64,000 nucleotides of DNA from Nymphaea colorata. Taxonomy: Eukaryota > Streptophyta > Magnoliopsida > Nymphaeales > Nymphaeaceae. The notes under the pieces are model-generated. The model did no database searches. It saw only the letters and a program-made list of their open reading frames with translations, and was not told where the DNA came from. The stretch's first letter is position 1. Every line of letters begins with the position of its first letter. This document shows, one piece after another, positions 36,887-48,789 of the stretch. Both the position numbers and the translations under genes were made by a program. Where the stretch lies: NCBI RefSeq assembly GCF_008831285.2, contig NC_045141.1, positions 21,262,848 through 21,326,847 of the forward strand, written 5' to 3'.

Positions 36887-38776
36887 TCATAGATAGCGTT
36901 TTAGACAATCTTCAACCCTTGTATATACAACTTCAGGGTACAACTTGGAGGCCTCTTCTCCATCCTCTCCAATTTCAAAGTTGGTAAGGCAACCCTCATG
37001 GAATATGTGGTAGTAAAGATCTATCGTTCCCTGCACTATCTCGTCTGCAGCTGTGAGAGAGAGTGAGAGAGAGAGAATGATCAGTGAATTAATGAATTAC
37101 TTAATATTGTAATACAGTATTCCTTGATTTGCCCAACATGTCCAATTAACTTCTCATTGTGTTAATTCGCCTCGCAGTTATTTTATACTTACATGTTCAT
37201 TTAACTTTGCACTAACTTGCTTTGTGTACCATTTCTTACCGTCGAAGATTTTCATGACAGAAGACTTTCAGTTCGGTGGAAAAACGTGCAAGCTAGTAAG
37301 AACTTGTAAGATTTTCGAAACCTCTAGAAAATATTGCATGATTTGAAAACGTTAGTACTAAAAGTGACATGAACTCGTCTTAAAACCCTAATAAAGTTAA
37401 AAAAAATAGATAGAAAGATAAAAAGGAAATTATAAAAATATAAAATGTACATATTTTTGTAAAAAGAAATTAAAATACCCCAACTTCCCTTTGTTTCACG
37501 CACATAAGTAATTTGTTCATGCACATCAGTATGCACGCAACTTGATGCTAGTCACATGAATCGAACAGAAGTTGATTTTGTACCCACTTTTCTTTGAAGC
37601 AAGGAACTCCTCCTCGGAGATGGAAGTCTTCTCTAGTCGTTTTCCTATGAGATTCTCCCATATCTCCACCATCTCCATTTGTGACATGATATTTTCCGGT
37701 TGACGGAGATAAAGTGTCTTGTTGAGAGTCCGGGGGTCGTCAGCGGCCTTGATTGTATATGTGCCAACGTCATCCTCATCCACAAATACAGCTAAAAGAA
37801 AATATGCAAAGAAATGGCTAATTAGTGTACCAGTTGAAATAAACGATATCGGTCACTGAGATAAGCAAAGGAACACCTGCAGGCGCTTGACCCTGTCACA
37901 ATTCAATCTCTGGGAGGAGTTCAGATCTCTTATCCTTATCATATTTGTTAAAGAACTCATGAAGAAACGATCTCCTTTCAGAATATTGTTGTTATAGATA
38001 AGGCTAATCAGATGGATATGAAAAGAAAACGATATTCTTGCCTGAAATCTTACCCTTGATGCCGCCATCCCCATGCAAATAGATGCGATCCCGTGGTGGT
38101 AGCAAGGTTCTGGGCTGGCACAGGCCTCCGACGAAGTATCCGGCACAGCAGTTGGCGGAGATGTAGGTGTGAGGGATGCCGGCGTCCTCAATCGCCTTCC
38201 GCGCAACCATCTTCTCCTCAAGTGTTCTTCTGAAAGGTGAAAGTACTGCATGCGCCATGCGAGCAAGATCCATTCCATACTCGGAAGGCACAAACCTCTG
38301 TGAATTAAAAAAAAAAAAAAAAAAAAAAAATCTTGTTTCAGCCTCTTTCTTGGTTTGGTGGTACCGAATTCCACGCAGAGTTACCTTTCTTGCTTTCTCA
38401 TTGAATTTGACCTCATAAAGAGGTTTTTTTTTTTATGTGTATATACCTTAATGTTCCCGGCTTCTTTGATAGCATCAACAAGCTTTAGTTGCATCAAGGT
38501 ACTGTGGCCGCGGTGATGAACACCGGACACTGCACAAACGACGACATCGACGAGCTTCACGGCATCGACGAGGCTCCGGTGGTCGGAAAATGAGGCCTCG
38601 ACGAGACGAGCTCCCTGCTGCTTGAAGTCCAGCAGAATTTCAATCTTCTCGATGTCTAGGCCAATCTCCCGCCTCTGGAGAACGTAGGTGGGGTGGCCGA
38701 GCGCCAAGCTTGCCTTCACCAACCTCCTCCCCATGTACCCAGAGCCACCCACGATCAGGACTCTGCTCTTCTCCAT
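36887..38776 (-). CDS. PLR: Pinoresinol-lariciresinol reductase, copy A
   Basis: Four exons on the minus strand: 38447-38776, 38054-38297, 37588-37791, 36887-37050, total 313 aa with consistent phases. The atypical-SDR NADPH motif is GGSGYMGRR at residues 10-18 (Met where the other copies have Ile). The catalytic Lys is Lys139 in EEKMVARKAIE. The DEDDVGTYTIKA segment and the NFEIG end match PLR. PLRs reduce pinoresinol to lariciresinol and then secoisolariciresinol with NADPH, in the cytosol. The loop before the catalytic Lys reads SPFRRTLEEK instead of the usual PGRxTFDEK, one residue longer. The upstream promoter is gone: about 20 bp before the ATG the sequence becomes a duplicated TSR2 piece. 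Gene body closest to PLR-D, 3' flank closest to PLR-C. Probably a silent or rewired copy. Confidence 0.85.
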
Positions 38777-38794
38777 TTCTTTTTTGCTATTGAT

Positions 38795-38929
38795 GGCGGA
38801 ACAATTAATGACTATACATGAAGATTGTCTTGAAGGGAATTATGACTCGGTGTCTAAGCTTAGGAAACCTTTCAAGGAATGGCAGCAAACTTTTCAAAGC
38901 AAAGAGCTAAATTTCAACTCAGTCGTTAT

Positions 38930-38999
<70 letters not shown>

Positions 39000-39371
39000 A
39001 AATATATATATATATATATATGTGAAAGCATTTATGGAAGGCACCCTTGACTCTTGTGAACACCATAGCGATATGCACCATAGCGATATGCTGAACTTGA
39101 AATAGGAAATGCAGTTGCAATTTAATCTTACAGTCGAAGAAGTCCATCTTTTAGTGCTTTTGCTTAGGATGTGTTGTCACGTTATGCCAGGAATTGCAAT
39201 TTAATCTTACAGTTGAAGAAGTCCATCTATTAGTGCTTTTGCTTAGAATGTGTCGTCACGTTATGCCAGGAACTTCGTCAGGCTCTTGCGTGTATTAGGT
39301 CAAGGTGAGATAGCTGCTCTTAGGATCGAAGTGATTAGACCAGTTGATCATATGTTCTGACTAATCTGCAT
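38795..39371 (+). pseudogene. Duplicated TSR2 exon 3 and intron 3 fragment
   Basis: From TGGCGGAACA the sequence follows TSR2 exon 3 (32,538-32,649) and then intron 3 to about 33,010. The exon donor GAG|GTAAAT has changed to GAGCTAAAT, so it would not splice. It has a long (CT)n at 38,933-38,996, a 15-bp duplication near 39,061-39,090 and a 79-bp tandem duplication at 39,115-39,193/39,194-39,272, neither of which is in the parent gene. It lies head to head with PLR-A and replaces its promoter. Confidence 0.88.
39115..39272. repeat. 79-bp tandem duplication
   Basis: Two adjacent 79-bp units (39,115-39,193 and 39,194-39,272) of TSR2 intron 3 sequence, differing at a few bases. The parent at about 32,824-32,902 has a single copy, so the duplication happened after the fragment was copied. 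Confidence 0.85.
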
Positions 39372-39447
39372 CACAATAGGACTTTACATGAACTTAGGTG
39401 AGACATAATGAACTTAGAACCAGAAAAACCATTCTCTAATGCATTTG

Positions 39448-39492
<45 letters not shown>

Positions 39493-40069
39493 AGTATCGT
39501 CTACTGCATTAGAGAGCTAAAAAGGCTTAATGGCCGCCAATTCTTCATTTCATCTATGCACATCCCCTGCCTCAGTGAAAAAATATGTGGGTTTTCCAGC
39601 ATTTTTTCCTTTTATTTGGACCATCATTTTCTTCGCTACACTCCACTTTAATCCCCTTGCTCATTGGGAACACCAATGGTGAAACGATTTTGGCATCCAG
39701 TACTCCTTAATTTAACCAATATGGAGACATACAACTCACAACCAGTCTGTGAACTGTCGAGGGTGGACCAGTGTACTACTCCTATGTTATGGTTCTCCAT
39801 CTGTGCCGTCGGCAATTCCTTTCCCGACAGCTCTGACCAGCTTTTGCCGACTGCTAGGGCCACCGGGAAAACTTTAAAATGTTGCAGTGACCATTTCCAT
39901 CTCATTGAAGTAGCCTGCCTAGGGTGTTATTGCAATCGATCGTATATCCGGGCCAATGCATTGGATCCTATCACAGTTTTGACGGCCCAAAGGGATAAAA
40001 TAATAATTACATGTGTGTACATACTAGTACTTAGATTTGATATGAGATGAACAAGAAGGGGTTCCATAT
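39372..40069. repeat. PLR downstream block, copy B
   Basis: Starts with a (GA)n run at 39,451-39,490 preceded by sequence also found at 41,110-41,165. The body matches 35,870-36,580 and 41,413-41,960. At about 40,065 it jumps straight into PLR intron 2 sequence, showing that PLR exons 3 and 4 of this unit were deleted. Confidence 0.75.
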
Positions 40070-40620
40070 TTGTGGGAGGAGTTCACATCTCTTATCCTTT
40101 TAATATTTGTTAAAAAACTCATGGAGAACGGTCTCCTTTCAGAATATTGTTGTTATAGATAACGCTTATCAGTTAAATATGAAAAGAAACGGATCTTCTT
40201 GCCTGCAATCTTACCCTTGATGACGCCATCCCCGTGCAAATAGATGCGATCCCCTGGTGGTAGCAAGTTTTTAGGCTGGCACAGGCCTCCGACGAAGTAT
40301 CCGGCACTGCAGTTGGCGGAGATGTAGTGAGGGATGCCGGCGTCCTCAATCGCCTTCCGCACAACCAGCTTCTCCTCAACTGTTCTCCTAAAAGGTGAAA
40401 GTACTGCATGCGCCATGCGAGCAAGATCCATTCCATATTCCGAAGGCACAAACCTCTGCCTTTTTTTTAAAAGAAAAAAGAATCTTGGTTCAGTTTGTTT
40501 CTTGGTTTGGTGGACCGAATTCCAAGCAAAGTTACCTTTCTTCCTTTCTCATTGAATTTGTCCTCATAAAGAGGCATTTTTTGTTTTTTTTATCTGTGCA
40601 TACCCGGCTTCTTTGATGGC
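40070..40620 (-). pseudogene. PLR copy B fragment (exon 2 only)
   Basis: Only exon 2 is complete (40,215-40,455, 241 bp), with flanking intron DNA and the last 17-18 bp of exon 1 near 40,603-40,620, where the donor has been lost. Exon 2 is in frame, with catalytic Lys in VEEKLVVRKAIE, but one codon is missing (GIPHYIS against GIPHTYIS). Exons 3, 4 and nearly all of exon 1 are absent. It cannot encode a reductase. Confidence 0.88.
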
Positions 40621-41412
40621 AAAAGTGGGAGCTCCCCAGCCTTTTCAACTTGAGCACATCTGAAATAGCATCAACTTTTGATCCCCAAGACTAGATGACT
40701 AGATGGTGTGATGATTCCTAAACAAGCTTTGCGGACTTTATTGTAGAATTATGATTATGTAGCACCCACATTTTGAAAATTCCAAGGCTTCCTTCAATAG
40801 TTAATTCTAAAACAATATATAACTGCAACCCCTTAAGATCTAGCAAGAATATTGTGAAACCCCAAGAAGCTCTGCCTTGAAATCGTCCACATCTCCTCCA
40901 TTCCTTTTGCCTTAGCATGCTAAACACTTAACATTATATACATAAGCAGATCAGCATGTGCTAAAGCACAACAATAGAAAATTCATGGTTGCTTCATTAA
41001 ATCCATGGTACCCAATGAATGATCCTTAGTGAATATGCTTTATACATCTACCTCTTTGGATTATCTGACTGCCATTGTAGACCATGCTTCATAGTTTATA
41101 TAGGGATCTAGATGAGACATAATGAGCTTAGAACCTGAAAAACGATTCTCTAATGCATTTGCAAGAGAGAGAGAAAGGGAGAGAGAGAGAGAGAGCTATA
41201 CGTAACTGTTCCTGGTAAGTTGATGACAAAAGAAAAGTTACAGCACATGGAAAGACGAAAGAAGGACCACATGGTATGGATAACATAATCATTATACCAT
41301 GTCACTTTTATGAACATGGGGTTTCTTACTCTTTTCCTCTTTCATTTCCGCCCCTTACGTGAGTAACTGTTCAGCCAAATAGTTTTACCATATCAATATC
41401 GTCTACTGCATT
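40621..41412. other. Unassigned DNA between PLR-B and block C
   Basis: It breaks into the PLR-B exon 1 remnant at 40,620. No coding frame or terminal repeats were recognised. From about 41,110 it resembles 39,390-39,450, followed by a short (GA)n tract at about 41,163-41,195, then about 200 bp missing from block B. Confidence 0.5.
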
Positions 41413-42241
41413 AGAGAGCTAAAAAAGCTTAATGGCCCCCAATTCTTTATTTCGTCGATGCACATCCCCTGTCTCACTGAAAAAATATGAGGGTTTCCCG
41501 GCTTCTTTTCCTTTTATTTGGACCATCATTTTCTTCGCTACACACCACTTTAATCCCCTTGCTCATTGGGAACACCAATAATGGAACTATTTTGGCATCC
41601 AGTACTCCTTAATTTAACCTATATGGAGACATACAACTCACAACCAGTCTGTGAACTGTCGAGGGTGGACCAGTGTACAACTCCTATGTTACGGTTCTCC
41701 ATCTGTGCCATCGGCAATTCCTTTCACGACGGCTCTGACCAGCTTTTGCCGATTGCTAGGGCCATCGGGAAAACTTTAAAATGTTGCAGTGACCATTTCC
41801 ATTTCATTGAAGTAGCCTGCCTAGGGTGTTATTGCAATCGATCGTATATCCGGGCCAATGCATTGGATCCTATCACAGTTTTGACGGTCCAATAATAATT
41901 ACATGTGTATTATATACTAGTACTTAGATTTAATATGAGATGAACAAGAAGGGGTTCCATAGTTTTTGGTTCATTTGCATAATCAATTGTTCACTGATTA
42001 TTCAATGTAAGATTATCAATGGCAAAACTCTTCAACAAATTAAGCTAACAACGAGTTGCAGGTCAAGCAAGCGACAATCATACAGCTTTACTTTTAGCAT
42101 TAGCATCAACAGTCACATGGTAGGAAAGGGATAGTACTCCTTTCCTTAGCTTCACGATAAGGTAGCTTTTATTTCTAAATCTCAATAGCCCTTCTAATTT
42201 CTTCATCCATTCCATAGAATACACACACACATGCGGGTGCA
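41413..42241. repeat. PLR downstream block, copy C
   Basis: Uninterrupted version of the block, with the empty MITE site GTCGAGGG at 41,658-41,665. About 41,940-42,200 is very like 36,584-36,850 downstream of PLR-A. No gene is seen. Confidence 0.8.
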
Positions 42242-43928
42242 TCACAGATAGCGCTTTAGATAATCTTCTACCCTTGTATACACAACTTCAGGGTACAAAT
42301 TGGAGGCTTCTTCTTCATCCTCTCCAATTTCAAAGTTGGTAAGGCGACCCTCGTGGAATATGTGGTAGTAAAGATCTATCGTTGCTTGCACCTTCTCGTC
42401 TGCAGCTGTGAGAGAAAGAGGGAGAGATCAGTAAGTTGATGAATTACTTGATTATGACACTGTATTCTTTGTCTTGCCCAACTTAACTAAGTTCTTATTG
42501 AGTCAATTCGTCTCGCCGTTCATCAGTTTATCATAGCTTTACACTAACTTGTTTTGTGTGCCATTTCTTATTTGTTATGGAAGATTTTCATGACAGAGCA
42601 CTTTCAGTTCGGTGGAAAAACGTACAAGCTAGGAAGAACTCTGTAAGATGTTGAAAACCTCCAGAAAATATTGCATGATTTGAGAACGTTAGTCTTAAAC
42701 GTCACGTGACTGTTCTTAGCGCTGCAGTCATGTGAAGAATAGAACAGAAGTTGATTTTGTACGTACTTTTCTTTGAAGCGAGGTACTCCTCCTCGGAGAT
42801 GGAAATCTTCTCTAGTCGTTTTCCTATGAGGTTCTCCCATATCTTCACCAGCTCGATTTGAGACATGATATTTTGCGGTGGCCGGAGATATAGTGTCTTA
42901 TTGAGAGTCTGGGGGTCGTCAACGGCCTTGATTGTATATGTGCCAACGTCATCCTCAGCCACAAACACAGCTAAAAGAAATACGTAAAGAAACGGAAAAT
43001 TAGTGTACCAGTTCAAATTTCGTTATCGACCACTAAGATGACCAAAAAAACGCCTGCTGCAGCTTCAGTACCCTATCAGAATTCAATCTCTTGGAGGAGA
43101 TCGTATCTCTTATCTCTGTAATATTTGTCAAAAAACTGATGGAGAAACAGTTTCCTTTGAAAATATTGTTGCAGATGAGGCTCATCAGATGGATATGAAA
43201 AGAAAAGGATATTATTGCCTGAAAGGCTGAAACTTACCCTTGATGCCACCATCCCCATGCAAATAGACGCGATCCCTCGGTGGTACCAAGGCTTTGCCCT
43301 GGCACAGGCTTCCGACGAAGTATCCCGCACTGCAGTTGGCGGAGACGTAGGTGTGGGGGATGCCCGCGTCCACAATCGCCTTCCTCACAACCATCTTATC
43401 CTCAATTGTTTTTCTAAAATTTGGAAGTACTACACTCGCCATGTGAGCAGGATCCATCCCAAACTCCGAAGGCACAAATCTCTGTAAATTAAAAGAAAAA
43501 AAGGTTCGTATTTCGGTTTCCTTCTTCAAAGTTGCATTTATTGCTTTCTCATTGAACGTGTCCTTATAGAGAGGCTTTTTTATGTGTATATACCTTAATG
43601 TTGCCGGCTTCTTTGATGGCATCAACAAGCTTTAGTTGCATCAAGATACTGTGGCCGCGGTGATGAACACCGGACACTGCACAAACGACGACATCGACGA
43701 GCTTCACGGCCTCGACGAGGCTTGGGTGGTCGGAAAATGAGGCCTCGACGAGACGAGCTCCCTGCTGCTTGAAGTCCAGCAGAATTTCAATATTCTCGAT
43801 GTCTAGGCCAATCCAATCTCCCGCCTTTGCAGAACGTAGGTGGGGTGGCCGAGCGCCAAGCTTGCCTTCACCAACCTCCTCCCTATGTACCCAGAGCCAC
43901 CCACGATCAGGACTCTGCTCTTCTCCAT
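42242..43928 (-). pseudogene. PLR copy C, frameshifted
   Basis: Exon equivalents on the minus strand: 43594-43928, 43238-43481, 42767-42970, 42242-42405. Exons 2-4 keep splice sites and phases. Exon 1 is 335 bp instead of 330: a 5-bp direct duplication (CCAAT CCAAT on the plus strand, near 43,810-43,820) shifts the frame after about residue 40 and leads to a stop. Exon 3 also reads VFVAEDDVG where the others have VFVDEDDVG. The promoter region is split from the ATG by an LTR-like insertion and its TATA equivalent is degraded (TGTAAATA). A shortened product starting within exon 1 would lack the nucleotide-binding motif. Most likely a recent pseudogene. Confidence 0.82.
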
Positions 43929-43965
43929 CTTCTCTCCTTCCTCTAGCTAAAAGGGAAGGGCACCA

Positions 43966-44471
43966 TGATACCCAACAGGGGGGGGGGAAGAGAGGAGAGA
44001 TTCCTTGTGGCAGCACAGCAAGAGGAGAGAAAGAGAAGAGGAAAGGAGAGAAGAAAAAGAAGAAGACAAGGAAGAGAAGGTTGCGAGCACTTGGCTCGAG
44101 CAAGATTCGATTCTAATGAAAAAGCCAAACGCATCTCCTCTCAATCCATCGGTGATATTTTCTTGTTTTCTCATATAGTTTTGATGAGTTATTATTGTTT
44201 GAGGGTTGGCTTTGTGTAGCTCATCGTAGGATAACTTATATCATTGATTATAGTGGATTGAGTTTGGGTCGTAGTACCCCGTAGTTTTTATCCTCATTAT
44301 TTTTAAGGGGTTTTTCACGTAAAAATCTTCTTGTGCAGTTTGTGATTGTGATTACTTTGCTTGGATTGCTTGGTCGTTGATTTGTTGCTCATTACATGAT
44401 CGACTTGAAATATATTTGATTGTTGAATCAATTTTAGTAGATTGGTGTTCTATCCATTTTTATCCCAACAT
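43966..44471 (+). mobile_element. Solo LTR-like fossil (copia type) in PLR-C promoter
   Basis: Compared with PLR-D, about 500 bp of extra DNA separates the ATG from the promoter equivalent (44,487-44,510 against 48,465-48,490). The right part has features of a copia LTR: a GGGGTTTTTCACGTAAAAATC stretch and an end in CCCAACA exactly at the junction. The left end is unclear and no target duplication was found. It is old and incomplete or solo. Confidence 0.5.
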
Positions 44472-44479
44472 AGGTCTCC

Positions 44480-46140
44480 TTGCTCAACTTTATTTACAGC
44501 TAAACGACATTGAAAACGGCATGCCCATGACATTGTCATGTTCGCCGCCGATGTGGAGAGCTGAGCCCCTAGGATATTAAAACAAAATAAAAGAAAAGCA
44601 AATGAGCAAGCAACCGTCCGTCCAAGTCTGGCTGTTCTTGATGGTATTCAAGTTCTACTTCTCTTCTAAACATCCAACGTATATATATAAAGAGACAGAA
44701 AGAGTTTTCCCTTAAACCAAACAATTGACTTAAGGGTACATAACAGGTTAGACCGCTTTCTCAGCATTATATGCACGGTTTTTAACGCGTGGCTAAACAA
44801 ACTGGGGATCTGATCTTTCATGATATAATCTTTTACCGGATCGAGGCTCAACCCAAAGTCCCATATGTTGAGACCCAAAATTGTTGATGAGAAAGGCCAA
44901 AAAAGACTTCGATACTTGTCCCGGTATAGGCTGGTTTTGGATCGACGGCCACCTCTGTGGGAGATGGATCCAGCCGTCTAGTTCTTGCACCAGTGTTTTA
45001 TAGAAAGAATCAGATCTGGGATCTCATGGATCACGTGCAGTTCAAAAACTTGTGGACCAAACCCTCCCATCCTGTCACTGGAGGAGGCGAAAGAAGAATG
45101 GCAAAATAAAGAGAGAGAGGAAGATAATTAAGCTAAGCTGGTCAAAGAAGAATGGCAAAAACCATGTTCCCACGTTTTAATCGGCTGGACAATTTTTTAT
45201 TATTTTTATTAGAGGGGTCTTTCGTTTAAGTCAATAAAGTCATTCTAGTATATAACACTTAGTTCATATTCAGGGCTGCACAATTAGTTGAGCTAACTTG
45301 ATCTCAACTTTCACTAGGTTAAGCTCGACGAAACATAAATAAAAGTCCAGCTCGAGTTTAGTTGACAACTTGAGCTTGTAATGGGTCAAGGTTCGAATTC
45401 GGCTAGGTTAAACTCAAGTATGTTAGTTCTATCCAAACGACCTTTACTTTTGTTGCAATTTTCGAGCCTAAGTACATAAAGAAAGATCAAGTTAAATGGG
45501 GAATTGGTAAACAAGTTAAGCTCAAGTTAGGACTCAGTCTACCGAGTCAAGCTTGAGCTGCACTTCTTATACAGTTCGAGTCAAACAACATATGAGCTGC
45601 ACTTCTTATACGGTCAGCTGATATACGACCAATGTGAACTGGCCCTTGCTGTAAAAACCTACCGATTAAGGCGAGTGAAATAGCAAATTAAAGAAAGGGT
45701 ACTAGCAGGGAAGAGCAAATTATGCTTAAAGAGCACGAAAACAACATATTCAAGGGACATTCACAAAGTATCTTTGCCACCAAACTACTCCTAAAAGTCC
45801 TTTGACAAAACCCATTTTCTCTTCAAAATCTTGCTTAATTAATTGCTTTCAACTAGTTTTTAGTTTCATATTCAAATTCCATTGTTTATGATCTAACATT
45901 TTTTTTTAGCATTTATGTTGCCTACTCTTAGATCGCACGTCGCTGCTCCACTCACCTATAACGTAACCAGGATGTAAGTGTCTTAGTTGTTAGGCATGTG
46001 ATGCACATAGTTCGCTAATACCCGACTTATTGGTGTTTCTCCTCACTACCCATAAGAGCTCTTTTCAAGTAAATCAGGAAAAACTTCTTGTGCCAATTTC
46101 CTATTACTTAGGAACAAACTTGAAAGATATCCAATTAACT
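44480..46140. other. Distal upstream region of PLR-C
   Basis: No gene is seen. About 44,925-45,200 has diverged pieces of the dispersed upstream repeat (the CTTGCACCAG...TCTCATGGATC landmarks). 45,271-45,600 is a degraded relative of the hAT element at 51,071. The rest is AT-rich and unassigned. Confidence 0.5.
45271..45600. mobile_element. Degraded hAT-type MITE relative
   Basis: Begins CAGGGCTGCACAATTAGT, matching the left end of the 51,071 element (TAGGGCTGCACAATGAGT), and continues with the same degenerate GAGTCAAGCTTGAGCT-type interior. No matching right end or target duplication is visible, and the last 70 bp contain a short local repeat (GAGCTGCACTTCTTATAC twice). Confidence 0.6.
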
Positions 46141-46501
46141 AAACAATATTTACATGTATATACGAATTTATATTATACGTAATGAAGTTAGATAATAAGA
46201 GATGAACAAAGAAGAAGGGATTCCACATTCTTTGAGTCGTTTGCGTAATCAATTGTTGACTAATTATTCGGTTTAAGATTATCAAGGTACGAGAATAGGC
46301 TAAAGAAATGGCAAGAGCTCCTCAACAAATTAAACTAACAGAGAGTTGCAGATCAAGAAAGCAACCATCATACACCTTTACTTGCAGCATTATCATCAAC
46401 AGTCACATAGTTGGAAAGGGGATAGCTTTTATTTCTAAATCTCAATAGCCCTTCTAATTTCTTCATCCATTCCATACAATACACACGCTCATGCGGGTGC
46501 A

Positions 46502-48371
46502 TCATAGATAGCGTTTTAGATAATTTTCAACCCTTGTATACACAACTTCAGGGTACAACTTGGAGGCCTCTTCTCCATCCTCTCCAATTTCGAAGTTGGT
46601 AAGGCAACCCTCGTGGAATATGTGGTAGTAAAGATCTATCGTTGCCTGCACTATCTCGTCTGCAGCTGTGAGAGAGAGAGAGAGAGAGATCAGTGAGTTG
46701 ATGAATTACTTAATATTATAATACAGTATTCCTCGATTTCCCCAACTTGTCTAATTAACTTCTCATTGAGTTAATTCGCCTCGCAGTTATTTTATACTTA
46801 AATGCTCATTTAACTTTGCACTAACTTGCTTTGTGTACCATATCTTACCGTGGAAGATTTTCATGACAGAAGACTTTCAGTTCGGTGGAAAAACGTGCAA
46901 GCTAGTAAGAACTCGTAAGATTTTCGAAACCTCTAGAAAATATTGCATGATCTGAAAGCGTCAGTACTAAATGTGACATGAACTCGTCTTAAAACCCTAA
47001 TAATTTTTTTTTTAAAAAAAAGATAGAAAGACGGTTATAAAAATATAAAATGTACATATTTTTGTAAAAAATAAAATACCCCAACTTCCATTCTTTCTTT
47101 GTTTTCTAGTGCATATTTGTTTCATGCACATAACTATGCACTCAAGTTGATGCTAGTCACATGAAAAACAGAAGTTGATTTTGTACCTACTTTTCTTTGA
47201 AACGAGGAAGTCCTCTTCGGAGATGGAAATCTTCTCTAGTCGTTTTCCTATGAGATTCTCCCATATCTCCACCATCGCCATTTGTGACATGATATTTTCC
47301 GGTGGGCGGAGATAAAGTGTCTTGTTGAGAGTCCGGGGGTCGTCAGCGGCCTTGATTGTATATGTGCCAACGTCATCCTCATCCACAAATACAGCTAAAA
47401 GAAAATATGCAAAGAAAGCTAATTAGTGTACCAGTTGAAATAAACGATATCGGTCACTGAGATAAGCAAAGGAACACCTGCAGGCGCTTGACCCTGTCAC
47501 AATTCAATCTCTGGGAGGAGTTCAGATCTCTTATCCTTATCATATTTGTTAAAGAACTCATGAAGAAACGATCTCCTTTCAGAATATTGTTGTTATAGAT
47601 AAGGCTAATCAGATGGATATGAAAAGAAAACGATATTCTTGCCTGAAATCTTACCCTTGATGCCGCCATCCCCATGCAAATAGATGCGATCCCGTGGTGG
47701 TAGCAAGGTTCTGGGCTGGCACAGGCCTCCGACGAAGTATCCGGCACAGCAGTTGGCGGAGATGTAGGTGTGAGGGATGCCGGCGTCCTCAATCGCCTTC
47801 CGCACAACCATCTTCTCCTCAAGTGTTGTTCTGAAAGGTGAAAGTACTGCATGCGCCATGCGAGCAAGATCCATTCCATACTCGGAAGGCACAAACCTCT
47901 GTGAATTAAAATAAAAAATAAAAAATCTTGTTTCAGCCTCTTTCTTGGTTTGGTGGTACCGAATTCCACGCAGAGTTACCTTTCTTGCTTTCTCATTGAA
48001 TTTGTCCTCATAAAGAGGTTTTTTTTTTTATGTGTATATACCTTAATGTTCCCGGCTTCTTTGATAGCATCAACAAGCTTTAGTTGCATCAAGGTACTGT
48101 GGCCGCGGTGATGAACACCGGACACTGCACAAACGACGACATCGACGAGCTTCACGGCATCGACGAGGCTCCGGTGGTCGGAAAATGAGGCCTCCACAAG
48201 ACGCGCCCCCTGCTGCTTGAAGTCCAGCAGAATTTCAATCTTCTCGATGTCTAGGCCAATCTCCCGCCTCTGGAGAATGTAGGTGGGGTGGCCGAGCGCC
48301 AAGCTTGCCTTCACCAACCTCCTCCCTATGTACCCTGAGCCACCCACGATCAGGACGCTGCTTGTCCCCAT
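46502..48371 (-). CDS. PLR: Pinoresinol-lariciresinol reductase, copy D
   Basis: Four exons on the minus strand: 48042-48371, 47655-47898, 47191-47394, 46502-46665, 313 aa. It starts [18 protein letters not shown] rather than MEKSRVLI. The catalytic Lys139 lies in EEKMVVRKAIEDAGIPHTYIS. The rest of the body, introns included, is almost the same as PLR-A; for example the exon 2 and intron 2 stretch 47,454-47,969 against 37,853-38,374. It has its own promoter with a TATA box about 98 bp upstream. Like A it has the SPFRTTLEEK loop and CCAGYF where PLR-E has CFAGYF, so substrate preference may differ from classical PLR. Assignment to PLR rather than a related phenylcoumaran benzylic ether or isoflavone reductase rests on the overall family match. 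Confidence 0.88.
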
Positions 48372-48468
48372 TTCTTGATGCTTCTCCCCTTCCTCTAGCT
48401 AGCCACTCTCGTTGCAGGATCTACAGATAAGGTACGGAAGATGAAATAAACCAGGGTCTACCCACGTC

Positions 48469-48476
48469 TATTTATA
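48469..48476 (-). promoter_or_regulatory. TATA box of PLR-D
   Basis: TATAAATA on the minus strand, 93-102 bp before the ATG, followed a few bases downstream by an ACGTGG core. The homologous place in PLR-C reads TGTAAATA. Confidence 0.65.
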
Positions 48477-48789
48477 GCTTAACGACATTGAACACTGCCA
48501 AGCCCACGAAGTAGTCGATAGACCAATCTAAGGGTGTCATCATGACACGTACCAAACCCGATAGGGTCTGGTTTTATGAATTAAAGATCATTCTTTGCAT
48601 AAAGCCTTGTGAGGTTAACCAGGTGTGGGCAACTGCCGACCCCCGCCCGTGTAAATCTGTCTAAGTGTTTTATTATGAGGATGTTGGACTCAGGCTTATT
48701 TACATGTGGTGTCTACATCAGGCACACAGGCCAATGCCTTGTCCAATTTCATTGCAATAATGAAATGGTTCAGTGCTCCTCCTCAGCTA

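Noticed and set aside
37853-38374. Minus-strand 173-codon open frame inside PLR-A (and its twin at 47,454-47,969)
   Set aside because: It runs in another frame through PLR exon 2 and introns; its similarity between copies only reflects the near identity of A and D.
43564-44103. 179-codon minus-strand frame over PLR-C exon 1
   Set aside because: Its first third is LTR-like and GA-rich DNA and only the rest is PLR exon 1 after the frameshift. It is not a real fusion gene.
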